From positions 930,001-994,000 of the forward strand of contig NZ_QHJE01000001.1 in assembly GCF_013626205.1 (NCBI RefSeq): DNA of 64,000 bases, given 5' to 3'. The DNA is from Hyphomicrobium methylovorum. GTDB taxonomy: Bacteria; Pseudomonadota; Alphaproteobacteria; Rhizobiales; Hyphomicrobiaceae. The notes below the pieces were generated by a model. That model saw only the letters and a list, made by a program, of their open reading frames with translations. It ran no database searches and was not told the origin of the DNA. This document shows, in pieces, positions 37,301 to 47,796 of this stretch. Position 1 is the stretch's first letter, and each line of letters starts with the position of its first letter. The translations under genes were made by a program, and so were the position numbers.

Positions 37301-37968
37301 CGCGACTTGAACCTTACGCGCCAGATGCCGAGGGCGAGCCGATCACGCAGCCGCGGCGGACGGCGACGGATTCTCGCGATGCGCCCTCTCCGCTCGCGGC
37401 GAATTCGGAAATCCGCTTTTTGCGCGGAACGTTGACACACGCATTGCTGCAGCATCTGCCCGACGTTGCCGAAACGGAGCGCGAACGGGTTGCAGCGGCC
37501 TATGTCGCACGGCGTGGCGAGAGCCTTAGCTCCAGCGTGCGCGCGGGGATCGTCAAGGAGACGCTTGCGATCCTTTCCGCGCCGCAGTTCGCGGCCCTGT
37601 TCGGCGCCGACAGTATGGCCGAGGTGCCGATTGCGGCCGTCATTCCGCGTCCACCAGGCAAGAAGGGCCCGGCGCTCGATCTTTCCGGCCAGATCGACCG
37701 GCTTGCGGTGACGGATCGAGAGGTTCTGATCGTCGACTACAAAACGAACCGGCCTCCGCCCGCGGATGTCGGCTCCGTGGCGGACGCATACCTCTTCCAG
37801 CTTGCGGCTTATAGAATGGCTCTCAGCCGGATTTACCCGGGCAAAACCGTTCGGGCGGCCCTGCTTTGGACGGACGGGCCCCGAATCATGGACGTTCCGG
37901 CTGATGTTCTGAACGCCTGTGAATCACGCCTGTGGGACCTTGATGTCGAGAGCCTTGACGCGTCCTGA
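34372..37968 (+). CDS. addA: AddA helicase-nuclease
   Basis: AddA is the UvrD-like helicase and nuclease of the AddAB complex that resects double-strand ends for RecA. The 1198-residue protein has Walker A at ANAGTGKTHVLTLR (41-54), Walker B with ILVDEAQDTSPEQW and the motif VMTVHGAKGLEAPIV. LLYVAMTRARDRLYVSGF is motif VI. The C-terminal nuclease is marked by VLIVDYKTNR and QLAAYRMAL. The start overlaps the end of addB by ATGA, and thioredoxin follows 98 bases later. Confidence 0.95.
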   Translation: MTIKADVALETKRVPIETLVAETTQRQLLAADPAGSAWVKANAGTGKTHVLTLRVLRLLLAGTKPERILCLTYTKAAAAEMSRRVFDVLAEWVTASDEKLTEDLTKTTGSRPTAETLKLARRLFASAIETPGGLKIQTIHAFSERLLQRFPLEAGVPPDFKVLDDAAAKELKADAVSQTLLDATSAPQSALGRALDVIIRYATDIQFDALINTAVEERRWLDVASGREYEDDDFAAIDAYLRESLGARLAITSDNICAECADVLSPAELREIADHLATGLATDTKNSLLLKTALAASDPLRRLEALRGYFIKKDGDPQSKVMTKALAASRPDLNSRCQDAQEKFFALLQEMKAVALVEASMALHTISRVVLKRYTKARADSGALDFADLILKTRALLGGKDGEAQWVLFKLDGGLDHILVDEAQDTSPEQWQIISALAEEFFADSARASETPRTVFAVGDEKQSIYSFQGADPKRFAEAGTRFARLAEGANLAWRPVALTMSFRTVAPVLAGVDSVFADTTRTPGLTMGDRVPVHSAIRLGEAGLIELWPTEKKDDKTFADPWSPLSDASERSPENRLAERIAGTIKSWIDTKEVLIAAGREIRYGDILILVRKRAPFVAPMVAALKRLQIPVSSSDQRALTDQIAVQDLIVLGDFLTLPEDDLALATVLKSPIFGLDDDDLLAIAPKRKGTLWKAFIEAAETNVHYKEIYETLKGWRRKADFIPPFEFYSEILDRDGVRFKMLHRLGPEAADAIDDFLDVALKFDDRTPPSLTRFLAELRETNPAIKRDMNQGRDEVRVMTVHGAKGLEAPIVFLPDTCSTRSGDQGARLMKLAQDGEPSADRTEPIVWSIKGTSKLAAIQRAQQTRDELERDERNRLLYVAMTRARDRLYVSGFQSGNLRDDCWYSLIERGLEPLLTDVDLGNGRTVRRYESQQTAKPKEKAKEAAAEDVIVGLPDFASRAAPVEPKLSIPLAPSRLEPYAPDAEGEPITQPRRTATDSRDAPSPLAANSEIRFLRGTLTHALLQHLPDVAETERERVAAAYVARRGESLSSSVRAGIVKETLAILSAPQFAALFGADSMAEVPIAAVIPRPPGKKGPALDLSGQIDRLAVTDREVLIVDYKTNRPPPADVGSVADAYLFQLAAYRMALSRIYPGKTVRAALLWTDGPRIMDVPADVLNACESRLWDLDVESLDAS

Positions 37969-38065
37969 GCCAATACCTACTTGTGGCATCAGGTTTTCGG
38001 CATCGAAGGAACGACTGCCGTAACGCGGGTCGATTTTGTCCCCCCGGCCCGGATTGGAGAAGAAA

Positions 38066-38398
38066 ATGGCCAACGCTGTAACTGACGCGAGCTTCGACGA
38101 CGAAGTTTTGAAGTCCGATGAACCCGTTCTCGTGGACTTCCACGCAACTTGGTGCGGGCCCTGCAAGGCCATGGCGCCCGCTCTCGATCAGGTTGCCAAG
38201 GAGCTGGTTGGTAAAGTCAAAGTGGTCAAGGTCGACGTGGATGAGAATCCGCGCGTTACCGGCACCTATGGAATTCGCGCAATGCCGACGCTGTTGATTT
38301 TCAAGGGCGGCAAGGTTGCTGCGCAGCACACGGGCGCAATCGTGCAGAAGAAGAAGTTGGAAGACTGGATCAATTCCAGCGTTACCGCTTCTGTCTAA
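38066..38398 (+). CDS. trxA: thioredoxin
   Basis: The 110-residue cytoplasmic redox carrier has the active site WCGPCK (Cys30, Cys33) in DFHATWCGPCKAMAP, the cis-proline segment GIRAMPTLLIFKGG and the usual C-terminal helix. It reduces disulfides in ribonucleotide reductase, peroxiredoxins and others. The ATG at 38066 is preceded by GGAGAAG. A strong terminator follows the stop codon. Confidence 0.96.
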   Translation: MANAVTDASFDDEVLKSDEPVLVDFHATWCGPCKAMAPALDQVAKELVGKVKVVKVDVDENPRVTGTYGIRAMPTLLIFKGGKVAAQHTGAIVQKKKLEDWINSSVTASV

Positions 38399-38422
38399 GC
38401 ACGAGTTCGTAATCTGAATTGA

Positions 38423-38460
38423 GAAAGGCCCCGCGCACTTGCCGGGGCCTTTCTTTGTTT
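38423..38460 (+). terminator. intrinsic terminator after trxA
   Basis: GAAAGGCCCCG (38423-38433) pairs perfectly with CGGGGCCTTTC (38443-38453) around a 9-base loop and is followed by TTTGTTT. Confidence 0.93.
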
Positions 38461-38480
38461 CAGCGGGTGGATCGTTGCGA

Positions 38481-39080
38481 TCAGGGCGCTATGTCTTCCT
38501 GCGAGGGAACGACCACAGCGAAGAAGTCATGCAGCGCGGCGAGGCTCGCGTTATGCAGGTCTTTCGAGGCTACGACGCCGCCCGTCGGGTTGGGCAACGA
38601 GCGCGTTGCCGTAGCATTGCCCACGACAGTTGCGTTGTATCCATGATTGAATGCGGCGCGCGCAGTGGAGTTGACGCAAACGTGCGTCATGAAGCCGACG
38701 ATTGCCACGTCCTTGACGCCCAGCGATTTCAGCAGGCCATCAAGGTTCGTTTTCTCGAATGAACTCGGATAGTTTTTGACGACGACGGGTTCTCCTGCCG
38801 CCGGCTTTACGACGTCGGCAATCGCGCCGATCGGCGCGGCGACATCGTAAGGCGAACCGGCGCCTGCATCGTGCTGGATATGAATGACAGGGCGCCCCGC
38901 GTCACGATAGCGTTGCAGAAGCTTCTGACATTCCACGAGCGCGGGCTCGACGCCATCAAGCTCCATTACGCCTTCGCGATATGTGTTCTGACAATCGATC
39001 AGAATGAGAGCTGAGTTACCGATGGTCGTCGGCGTGTGGCCGAGGCCGGCGACTTCACGAAGGGTCTTGGATGCAGTCAT
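38481..39080 (-). CDS. cysteine hydrolase, isochorismatase family
   Basis: The 199-residue protein has the isochorismatase-like fold with the expected triad: Asp in ALILIDCQNTY, Lys in VVKNYPSSFEKT and Cys in VGFMTHVCVNSTARAAF, next to a cis-peptide. Members hydrolyse amides or vinyl ethers (nicotinamidase, biuret hydrolase, isochorismatase), so the substrate cannot be told. The gene precedes trxA's terminator in the convergent orientation and has its own promoter zone. Confidence 0.85.
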   Translation of the reverse strand: MTASKTLREVAGLGHTPTTIGNSALILIDCQNTYREGVMELDGVEPALVECQKLLQRYRDAGRPVIHIQHDAGAGSPYDVAAPIGAIADVVKPAAGEPVVVKNYPSSFEKTNLDGLLKSLGVKDVAIVGFMTHVCVNSTARAAFNHGYNATVVGNATATRSLPNPTGGVVASKDLHNASLAALHDFFAVVVPSQEDIAP

Positions 39081-39117
39081 GATTGTGTCTCGTTCCAGTC
39101 AGAGATTTGCGGATTGC

Positions 39118-39513
39118 TCAAGCAGGCGGATGGTCAACGCCGGTCGGCGGCGGCCCGATGGTGTCGAGCTGATCGTTCTCAGCATCGGTAAAAACGCGCG
39201 AGCGCGTCAGGAAGCGCACGCCTTCGGGCGACTCGACAGAAAATCCGGAGCCCCGCCCCGGCACGACGTCGATCACGAGGTGGGTATGCTGCCAGTATTC
39301 AAACTGAGACTTTCCCATGTAGAACGGCTGTCCGCCGATGTCGCCCATGTAGACGTCCTGCGCGCCGACTTTGAATTCGCCCCGCGGATAGCACATCGGC
39401 GAGCTGCCATCGCAGCATCCGCCCGACTGGTGAAACAGCAAAGGCCCGTGAAGCCCTTCGAGCTTGCCGATCAGATTCAATGTGTCCGGTGTCGCCGAGA
39501 CGCGATCAACCAT
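39118..39513 (-). CDS. DUF779 protein, aldehyde dehydrogenase-associated
   Basis: The 131-residue protein has the DUF779 cysteine cluster GGCCDGSSPMCYP and MGDIGGQPFYM. FEYWQHTHLVIDVVPGRGSGFSVESPEGVRFLTRSR is the conserved C-terminal stretch. DUF779 genes regularly follow aldehyde dehydrogenase genes of the AldB/ExaC type, as here (82 bases downstream of it). The function is unknown; a metal- or cofactor-related accessory role is only a guess. GGAGGC precedes the ATG at 39513. Confidence 0.85.
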   Translation of the reverse strand: MVDRVSATPDTLNLIGKLEGLHGPLLFHQSGGCCDGSSPMCYPRGEFKVGAQDVYMGDIGGQPFYMGKSQFEYWQHTHLVIDVVPGRGSGFSVESPEGVRFLTRSRVFTDAENDQLDTIGPPPTGVDHPPA

Positions 39514-39595
39514 CGCTAGCCTCCATTCGTCCGTGATGCGAAAAAGGGCACGCGCCATTTACGGCGCATGCCCTCTAGATAAGATCAAACTCGCC

Positions 39596-41116
<1,521 letters not shown>

Positions 41117-41332
41117 CGCTCATTTCCTCCAAATCGTTGCCGCTTGTGGCGTATTCTTGGGCGGGACTTTAGCGCAAAGGGGGGTGCTCGTACTAGAGAA
41201 GTAGTCTTGGTCATTAGTCGGGACTGAGGTGCAGCTGGCGCGGAGGCCGGCTGCCCGCCAATGATCGATAGACCATCGCAAGTCTGCTGCGTGGCTTCAA
41301 GCGGGCATTATTAGTGTAGCGGGTGACGGCTC

Positions 41333-42697
41333 TTAAGACTCGTCCGCGCTGGCGATTTGCTGCTGCAGCGTGAGGACGTATCCAGCGAGGTAAAGGGAGC
41401 CGAAGATCATAATGCGCTTCGGACCGGGCGGGAGCGATGCAATCGTCTGCAGGGCATCAATCACGTTTTCGCGATCTATAGCCTGCATCCCGGCGCTCCG
41501 GGCAACCTCTGCGAGGTGTTCCTGATCGTGCGGTGTCTCACTCGCTCCGGGGATCGGCACGGTGTAGATCGCGCGCACGAGGCCACGGAACGGGGCCAGG
41601 AAGCCCAGCGCATCCTTCTGACCCATCATGCCGACAATGAGATAGACCGGCTTGGGTGATTTCTCGTCGAGCATCGCGAGCGTATCGGCCAGCACATCGC
41701 CCGCGGCGGGATTGTGCCCACCGTCAAGCCACAGCTCGGATTCGCTATCGAGGAGTTCGAGGAGCGGACCGGAGACCAGGCGCTGCATGCGCGCTGGCCA
41801 TTCGACAGTTTTAAGACCCTGCTCGATGGCGCGTTCGTCAAGCCCGAGCGACGGAAGCTTCTCATTCAGTGCGAGGGCCGCGGCGACTGCCGTTCCGCCG
41901 TTGACGATCTGATGACGGCCAATGAGGGCCGGGAGCGGAAGGTCGAGCAACTGGTCATTGCGCTGGACGATCAGGCGGCCGGTCTGCTCGTAGGCGTCGA
42001 AGTCTCGGCCCCATACCGTCAGATCGCTACCGACCGCGCGGGCGCGCGCCTCGATTACGGACAGTACTTCTTCCGGTTGCAGCGAAATGATGCCGGGCGC
42101 ACCGCGCTTCAGGATGCCAGCCTTTTCAGCCGCGATCTTGCTGAGCGTTGGCCCGAGCTTTTCGGCATGGTCCATCGAGATCGGCGTGATGATCGTCAAG
42201 GCCGGATCAGAGACGACGTTTGTCGCGTCGAGACGACCGCCTAACCCGACTTCGAGGAGCACAACATCGGCCGGCCTTTCCGAGAACGCGAGGAACGCCG
42301 CGGCGGTCGTGATCTCGAACTGCGTAATGTCATCTCCGTCATTGACGGCCTGCACACGCATCAACACGTTGACCAGCGTGTCTTCGTCTATGGGACGCGA
42401 AATTCCGTCCGCACCGGCGAGCGAAATACGTTCGTGAAAGCGAACAAGATGGGGCGAGGTATAGACGTGTACGCGCTTGCCTGCGGCTTCCAGGAAGGCG
42501 CGCATGTACGCCGTGACGGAGCCTTTGCCGTTGGTTCCGGTGATATGGACGACAGGCGGAAGCTTGCGTTCGGGATGGCCAAGCTTGCCGAGGAGTTGCT
42601 CCACCCGACCGAGCGAGAGGTCGATCAGCTTCGGATGCAGCAGCGTTAAATCCGCCAGCAGTTGATCGCTCGACGGGAGGGTCTTCGACTGAGCCAT
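41333..42697 (-). CDS. folC: folylpolyglutamate synthase/dihydrofolate synthase
   Basis: FolC adds glutamate to dihydropteroate and to folates in the cytoplasm. The 454-residue protein shows the Mur-ligase-like ATP site VHITGTNGKGSVTAYM (50-65), SPHLVRFHERI and TVLEVGLGGRLDATNVV-type residues. LDGGHNPAAGDVLADTL lies further on. It starts 34 bases after accD stops and continues the trpF-trpB-trpA-accD transcript. The ATG at 42697 has a modest GAAGAA upstream. Confidence 0.93.
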   Translation of the reverse strand: MAQSKTLPSSDQLLADLTLLHPKLIDLSLGRVEQLLGKLGHPERKLPPVVHITGTNGKGSVTAYMRAFLEAAGKRVHVYTSPHLVRFHERISLAGADGISRPIDEDTLVNVLMRVQAVNDGDDITQFEITTAAAFLAFSERPADVVLLEVGLGGRLDATNVVSDPALTIITPISMDHAEKLGPTLSKIAAEKAGILKRGAPGIISLQPEEVLSVIEARARAVGSDLTVWGRDFDAYEQTGRLIVQRNDQLLDLPLPALIGRHQIVNGGTAVAAALALNEKLPSLGLDERAIEQGLKTVEWPARMQRLVSGPLLELLDSESELWLDGGHNPAAGDVLADTLAMLDEKSPKPVYLIVGMMGQKDALGFLAPFRGLVRAIYTVPIPGASETPHDQEHLAEVARSAGMQAIDRENVIDALQTIASLPPGPKRIMIFGSLYLAGYVLTLQQQIASADES

Positions 42698-42731
42698 GGC
42701 GAAGTTCTTCGTTCAGGAAAAAGTTGGCTAC

Positions 42732-43814
42732 TCAAGCGCCGCGCGGCGCTTCCTTTGAGCTGGCGGACGAGGATGAAGCGGTGTCGTCACGCTTTTTATC
42801 TTTGCCCGGCTCGAAGCGCTGGCTTGCCGGAACAGCTTCCGGTTCAACGACGCTCGATTCTCGCGCAGCCGTTTCCAAGATCGCCCCGTCAACGGGAGCA
42901 GCACCGTTTTTATAAGGCTTGCCGTTCATCCGGTGCGTATCTTTTTCCTTCGCCGCCGAAGCTCCGCCCATCAGCAGCTTGACGATGCGCGAGAGCGTCG
43001 TGCGCAGTTCGTGGCGATGCACGACCATATCGACCATGCCGTGCGAAAGCAGATACTCGGCGCGCTGGAAGCCATCGGGAAGCTGTTCGCGGATCGTCTG
43101 CTGAATAACGCGCGGTCCGGCGAAGCAGATCAACGCGCCTGGCTCTGCGATGTGTACATCGCCAAGCATCGCGTAAGACGCGGTTACGCCGCCCGTCGTC
43201 GGGTCGGTCAGAACAACGATGTAAGGAAGATGTGCGTCTTTCAGGCGCTGCACGGCGATCGTCGTGCGCGGCATCTGCATAAGCGAGAGGATGCCTTCCT
43301 GCATGCGCGCGCCACCTGACGCCGCAAACAGAATGAACGGCGACTTGGTTTCAACAGCGTGCAGCATGCCGGTAACAAGCGCTTCGCCTGCCGCCATGCC
43401 GAGCGAACCGGCCATAAAGCGGAAGTCCTGCACGGCTGCAACGACGGGCGATCCATCGAGCTGGCCTTCGCCAACGAGAACCGCATCTTCGAGTTTGGTC
43501 GTCGCCTTCGCGTCACGCAGGCGGTCGGTATACTTGCGGCCGTCGCGGAACTTCAGCGGGTCCTGCTGTACAGCCGGGACTTGAATGGTTTTGAATTCGC
43601 CGAGGTCGAAGAGATGGGCCAGCCGCTGCTGGGAATCCATCCGCATGTGATAGTTCGATCCCGGCACCACGAACTGGTTTGCCTCGAGATCCTTGTAGAA
43701 CACCATCTCGCCGGTCTCGGGGCATTTCACCCAGAGATTGTCAGGAACCTCACGCTTTGCCGTCGGAAACAGCCCGGAAATTTTCGGGCGCACGACGTTA
43801 TTGATCCAATTCAC
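42732..43814 (-). CDS. accD: acetyl-CoA carboxylase carboxyltransferase subunit beta
   Basis: AccD forms, with AccA, the carboxyltransferase that makes malonyl-CoA. The 360-residue protein carries [29 protein letters not shown] where the zinc finger usually lies. Only Cys31 remains of the four ligands. The catalytic core ([54 protein letters not shown]) is intact. A charged, Ser-rich tail of about 60 residues is added at the end. The start is GTG 43814 with GAGGAG upstream. The gene lies between trpA and folC. Confidence 0.94.
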   Translation of the reverse strand: MNWINNVVRPKISGLFPTAKREVPDNLWVKCPETGEMVFYKDLEANQFVVPGSNYHMRMDSQQRLAHLFDLGEFKTIQVPAVQQDPLKFRDGRKYTDRLRDAKATTKLEDAVLVGEGQLDGSPVVAAVQDFRFMAGSLGMAAGEALVTGMLHAVETKSPFILFAASGGARMQEGILSLMQMPRTTIAVQRLKDAHLPYIVVLTDPTTGGVTASYAMLGDVHIAEPGALICFAGPRVIQQTIREQLPDGFQRAEYLLSHGMVDMVVHRHELRTTLSRIVKLLMGGASAAKEKDTHRMNGKPYKNGAAPVDGAILETAARESSVVEPEAVPASQRFEPGKDKKRDDTASSSSASSKEAPRGA

Positions 43815-43994
43815 TCAGATAGGCTCCTCGTAGGCCGATCAGACGCGGTTTTTACCGTCTTTCGTCGCGGCACGACCATAGTCGCTCTCGGTGTGTCGGC
43901 TGATTTTAGCGCCACACCGGCGGCTCACGCTAGGCACCGCACAAAAATGGGGATGCATATGCGCAATCCCAATAGTGCCAAACGGCGACCCGCG

Positions 43995-44822
43995 CTAGCC
44001 GTTGCTTAGTGCTGAGCTTAACTCTTTCACAAGCGAAAGAACCTCGCGGGTTGTCGCGGGCGTGGCCTCACCCTTCGAGCCCAGCGATTTCTCGATTTTG
44101 GAGACAAGGGCCGAACCGACCACAACACCATCTCCGACCGCAGAAAGCGCTTTAGCCTGTTCGCCCGAGCGTATTCCAAATCCTACCACAACTGGAAGTG
44201 GCGTTTGCGCCTTTATTGCAGCAACCCGTTCTTGAACATCGTTTACAACGGGTGCTGCCGCGCCGGTGATGCCCGTAATGGAGACGTAATAGACGAAGCC
44301 CGAGGTGTTCTGGAGGACCGCAGGAAGGCGTTCCTTTCCGGTCGTGGGGGTCGCCAAGCGGATGAAGTTCAGGCCCGCCTTCAGGGCTGGAATGCACAAT
44401 TCGTCGTCCGCCTCAGGCGGGACATCGACCACGATGAGGCCATCGACACCCGCAGCCTTGGCATCCGCGATGAAGCGCTCCGGCCCGTAGACGTAAATCG
44501 GGTTGTAGTAGCCCATCAGAACGATCGGTGTTTCCGCATCGCTTGCGCGGAAGGTTTTGACCATCGCCAACGTCTTGACCAGCGTTTGCCCTGCCTTCAG
44601 CGCACGCTGCGACGACGCCTGGATCGACGGTCCGTCCGCCATCGGATCAGAGAACGGCATTCCAAGCTCGATCACGTCGGCGCCAGCTTCGGCCAGCCCT
44701 GCGAGAATTGCCGCGCTGGTTTCAAGATCTGGATCGCCCGCGGTGATGAACGTTACCAGCGCCTTGCGCTTTTGCTTCGCGAGGTTTGCGAAACGGATGT
44801 CGAGACGGCTCGGTGTCGTCAT
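43995..44822 (-). CDS. trpA: tryptophan synthase alpha chain
   Basis: TrpA cleaves indole-3-glycerol phosphate and passes indole to TrpB. The 275-residue protein has [17 protein letters not shown] residues, the catalytic Glu in [15 protein letters not shown] with its Asp, and [26 protein letters not shown] and [10 protein letters not shown] complete it. The ATG at 44822 is used because it agrees with the family N-terminus. Order trpF-trpB-trpA on one strand suggests co-transcription, although the 117-base gap after trpB could hold an internal element. Confidence 0.95.
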   Translation of the reverse strand: MTTPSRLDIRFANLAKQKRKALVTFITAGDPDLETSAAILAGLAEAGADVIELGMPFSDPMADGPSIQASSQRALKAGQTLVKTLAMVKTFRASDAETPIVLMGYYNPIYVYGPERFIADAKAAGVDGLIVVDVPPEADDELCIPALKAGLNFIRLATPTTGKERLPAVLQNTSGFVYYVSITGITGAAAPVVNDVQERVAAIKAQTPLPVVVGFGIRSGEQAKALSAVGDGVVVGSALVSKIEKSLGSKGEATPATTREVLSLVKELSSALSNG

Positions 44823-44939
44823 GATTGTGTCTGCTTCTCTTCCGATGATTTCACCGCTTTCGCGGAGCATTCCAACTTCAGTTTCGTAACCGCACCGCGA
44901 CGATCGATCATTCGCGCATCGCTCAGGCGCCGCTCACCA

Positions 44940-46178
44940 TCAGATCTTCATGCCGAGATGCTTTGCGACCGTGAAGAGATCCTTGTCACCGCGGCCGCAG
45001 AGATTCATCACAAGCAGATTGTCTTTTGGCAGCGTCGGCGCGAGCTTGATGACTTGCGCAAGCGCGTGGCTTGGTTCGAGCGCGGGAATGATGCCTTCGA
45101 GGCGGGTGCACACCTGCAAAGCTTCGAGCGCTTCTTTGTCTGTGATGGCGACGTAGCTAACGCGACCGGTATCTTTCAGCCAGGAATGCTCAGGGCCGAC
45201 GCCGGGATAATCGAGTCCGGCGGAAATCGAATGGCCTTCGAGGATCTGCCCGTCCCCATCCTGAAGCAGATAGGTGCGGTTGCCGTGAAGCACGCCGGGC
45301 GAGCCGCCCGTCATCGAAGCCGCATGACCGTTTTCGACATCAAGACCGTGGCCGCCAGCTTCGACACCGTAAATCGCGACGCCGCTGTCATCGAGGAACG
45401 GATGGAAAAGGCCGATCGCGTTCGAGCCGCCGCCGATGCAGGCGACGAGCGTGTCCGGCAACCGCCCTTCAGCTTCCTGCATCTGTGTGCGGACTTCCTG
45501 GCCAATGATGGATTGGAAATCGCGCACCATCGCCGGATAGGGATGCGGACCGGCAGCGGTTCCGATGAGATAATAGGTGTCGCGAACGTTGGTGACCCAA
45601 TCGCGAAGCGCTTCGTTCATCGCGTCCTTCAGCGTGCCCGCGCCTGACGTGACCGGATTGAGCTTCGCGCCGAGCAGTTTCATGCGCGCAACGTTCGGCG
45701 ACTGACGCTCGACGTCGGTCGCGCCCATGTAGATTTCGCACGGGATGCCATACTTCGCGCAAACGGTTGCGACGGCGACGCCATGCTGACCAGCGCCTGT
45801 CTCAGCGATGATACGCGTCTTTCCCATGCGCCGCGCGAGCAGGATCTGTCCGATGCAATTGTTGATCTTGTGCGAGCCGGTGTGATTGAGCTCGTCGCGC
45901 TTAAAATAGATTTTCGCGCCACCGAGTTCGGCCGTCATCCGCTCAGCGTGATAGAGCGGGCTTGGACGTCCTGCGTAATGCAGACCGAGGAAATCAATCT
46001 GCTTCTGAAATTCGGGATCGGCCTTAGCCGCGGTGTAGGCGCGGTCGAGATCGAGAATGAGCGGCATCAGCGTTTCGGCGACGAAGCGGCCGCCGAAGAG
46101 ACCAAAAAAGCCTCTATCGTCAGGACCGCCTGCAAAGCTGTTTAATTTTGCCGCGCCAGTTCTTTCGTTGCTCGCCAT
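44940..46178 (-). CDS. trpB: tryptophan synthase beta chain
   Basis: TrpB is the pyridoxal-phosphate subunit that joins indole and serine. The 412-residue protein has [21 protein letters not shown], in which the Lys forms the PLP Schiff base, and [14 protein letters not shown]. The segment [13 protein letters not shown] binds the PLP phosphate. Length and N-terminus ([15 protein letters not shown]) are normal. It follows trpF by 40 bases. Confidence 0.96.
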   Translation of the reverse strand: MASNERTGAAKLNSFAGGPDDRGFFGLFGGRFVAETLMPLILDLDRAYTAAKADPEFQKQIDFLGLHYAGRPSPLYHAERMTAELGGAKIYFKRDELNHTGSHKINNCIGQILLARRMGKTRIIAETGAGQHGVAVATVCAKYGIPCEIYMGATDVERQSPNVARMKLLGAKLNPVTSGAGTLKDAMNEALRDWVTNVRDTYYLIGTAAGPHPYPAMVRDFQSIIGQEVRTQMQEAEGRLPDTLVACIGGGSNAIGLFHPFLDDSGVAIYGVEAGGHGLDVENGHAASMTGGSPGVLHGNRTYLLQDGDGQILEGHSISAGLDYPGVGPEHSWLKDTGRVSYVAITDKEALEALQVCTRLEGIIPALEPSHALAQVIKLAPTLPKDNLLVMNLCGRGDKDLFTVAKHLGMKI

Positions 46179-46218
46179 GGCATCCTCGTTGGTGCTCCAT
46201 CGGAGCGAAGCCGAAATT

Positions 46219-46872
46219 CTACGATTGATTAGCTGTCTTTACCGCGCGAAGAAAGCGCTCGATCAGCGCGGCATCCTTGATGCCAGGCGCACTTTCGACG
46301 CCTGAAGAAACATCGACGGCGGCAGGACGCAGCATCTGAATGGCGTCGCCGACGTTGTCGGGATGAAGACCACCCGACAGCATGTAAGGCATATTCCGAT
46401 CTTTGAGATCGCGTAGGATCGTCCAATCGAATGAGCGTCCGTGACCGCCTGGGCGCGATGCGCCTTCGGGAGGCTTGGCATCGAATAGAATAAGGTCTGC
46501 CACGCCGATGTAGCCATCAATGAGTGCTAGATCGTCCGCCGATCTTATCGGTAAAGCCTTGATGACCGGATGGCCGAATGCAGATTTAACTTCTGCAACG
46601 CGCGCGGGGCTTTCGCGCCCATGAAGCTGTAGGATGTCCGGTGCAGTCGCATCAACGATTGCGGAGATCGCAGCATCATCGGCGTCGACAGAGAGCGCGA
46701 CGATCTTCGCCTTACCGCGCGCATGCTCCGCGAGACGACGCGCGACCGAGAATTCGAGATGGCGCGGGCTTACCTCGCAGAAGACGAGGCCGATATAAGC
46801 GGCGCCGCCGGCAATTGCCGCGTCGAGATCTTCGACCGTCTTCAGGCCGCAAATCTTAGCGTCGGTCGTCAT
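46219..46872 (-). CDS. trpF: phosphoribosylanthranilate isomerase
   Basis: TrpF isomerises phosphoribosylanthranilate in tryptophan synthesis. The 217-residue TIM barrel has the start [11 protein letters not shown] with the catalytic Cys, then [38 protein letters not shown] and the phosphate-binding [14 protein letters not shown] with [12 protein letters not shown]. Length is typical (200-220). It is the first gene of the trp-acc-fol group and is preceded by a 190-base gap after lapA. Confidence 0.94.
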   Translation of the reverse strand: MTTDAKICGLKTVEDLDAAIAGGAAYIGLVFCEVSPRHLEFSVARRLAEHARGKAKIVALSVDADDAAISAIVDATAPDILQLHGRESPARVAEVKSAFGHPVIKALPIRSADDLALIDGYIGVADLILFDAKPPEGASRPGGHGRSFDWTILRDLKDRNMPYMLSGGLHPDNVGDAIQMLRPAAVDVSSGVESAPGIKDAALIERFLRAVKTANQS

Positions 46873-47063
46873 TACGAAGTTGGGCTTTCTAGCGCGACGC
46901 TGCGATCATCCACGCGCGCCGCTTGCGTCGAGAAGAACTGAGAATGCACCACGTCTTTTTGACCTCGAAGACATAGAAACAAGCATAAGAGAACCGCGGC
47001 CAAACCGAAGATCGTCAAATGGTCGAAGATCCTGGCCGGTGAAATGCCACCGGATGGCGCGAA

Positions 47064-47414
47064 TTAGTGGCGCGCGAGTGCGAGTTCGCTGCTGCCGCTC
47101 GTCGCGTTTAATTCGCTTTCGCGCGCGAGCCGATCTGCTTCCGCTTGCCATCGTGCTGCACGACGGCCTTGCGTGCGAGCCGTCTTTCGCCAACGGCTCT
47201 GACCCATCCATGCGGCTGTGCCACCGAGGATCACACCGACGACGAGTGCGCTAAGCAAATAAATGTAAAACGGAAGCTCGATCGAGAGCGCGGGATTTTC
47301 CGGACGGAAGGGATCGAGGATCAAATTTGTTGGCTGACGGTTCGCGACCGCAATCGCGACGAGGATAGCGCCAAGCGGAAACGCGATGAACAACGCCACG
47401 ATACGCCTCAGCAC
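47064..47414 (-). CDS. lapA: LapA-domain (DUF1049) inner-membrane protein
   Basis: The 116-residue protein has two membrane helices (about 5-25 and 48-70), with VANRQPTNLILDPF between them, and then a long basic, coiled-coil-like cytoplasmic tail. This matches LapA/DUF1049 proteins. In gammaproteobacteria LapA works with LapB in LPS assembly control, but no lapB is here and the role in this group is unproven. Start GTG 47414 has GAGG upstream. It follows ihfB by 45 bases. Confidence 0.82.
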   Translation of the reverse strand: MLRRIVALFIAFPLGAILVAIAVANRQPTNLILDPFRPENPALSIELPFYIYLLSALVVGVILGGTAAWMGQSRWRKTARTQGRRAARWQAEADRLARESELNATSGSSELALARH

Positions 47415-47459
47415 AATTCACCTCGCTCTATACAGTTACGTCGTGACGCCCGCAGACCA

Positions 47460-47762
47460 TCAGGTCGTATGCTCGCCGCCATTGAGTTTATTCAAACGAT
47501 CGCGCAGTTCTTTTCCAGTCTTGAAGAACGGCACGAATTTTTCTTCAACAGCCACCGTTGTTCCGGTGCGGGGATTTCTTCCCTGCCGCGATGCGCGATG
47601 CTTGACGGTGAATGCGCCGAAGCCACGAAGCTCGACGCGATCACCTCGCGACAACGCATCAACGATCTCATCGAAGATGACATTGACGATGCGTTCCACA
47701 TCTCGGTGGTACAAATGTGGATTTGCGGTTGCTATCCGCTGTACGAGTTCCGACTTGATCAC
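47460..47762 (-). CDS. ihfB: integration host factor subunit beta
   Basis: IHF-beta pairs with IHF-alpha to bend DNA sharply at specific sites. The 100-residue protein starts [13 protein letters not shown], carries the DNA-inserting arm [12 protein letters not shown] and ends in the usual C-terminal helix. The GTG at 47762 is chosen over an in-frame TTG at 47780 because it gives the standard N-terminus and has GGGGAG 6 bases upstream. Its position beside rpsA and sppA is the conserved alphaproteobacterial order. Confidence 0.93.
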   Translation of the reverse strand: MIKSELVQRIATANPHLYHRDVERIVNVIFDEIVDALSRGDRVELRGFGAFTVKHRASRQGRNPRTGTTVAVEEKFVPFFKTGKELRDRLNKLNGGEHTT

Positions 47763-47796
47763 GCTCCGCTCCCCAGCCAACAGCGATCATTTCTCG

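Noticed and set aside
41150..41190. short inverted repeat (TACT..AGTA) upstream of the aldehyde dehydrogenase
   Set aside because: Only four paired bases around a 5-base centre; too weak to call an operator.
44205..45647. 480-codon frame antisense to trpA-trpB
   Set aside because: It spans two recognised genes and their gap; no domain can be recognised.
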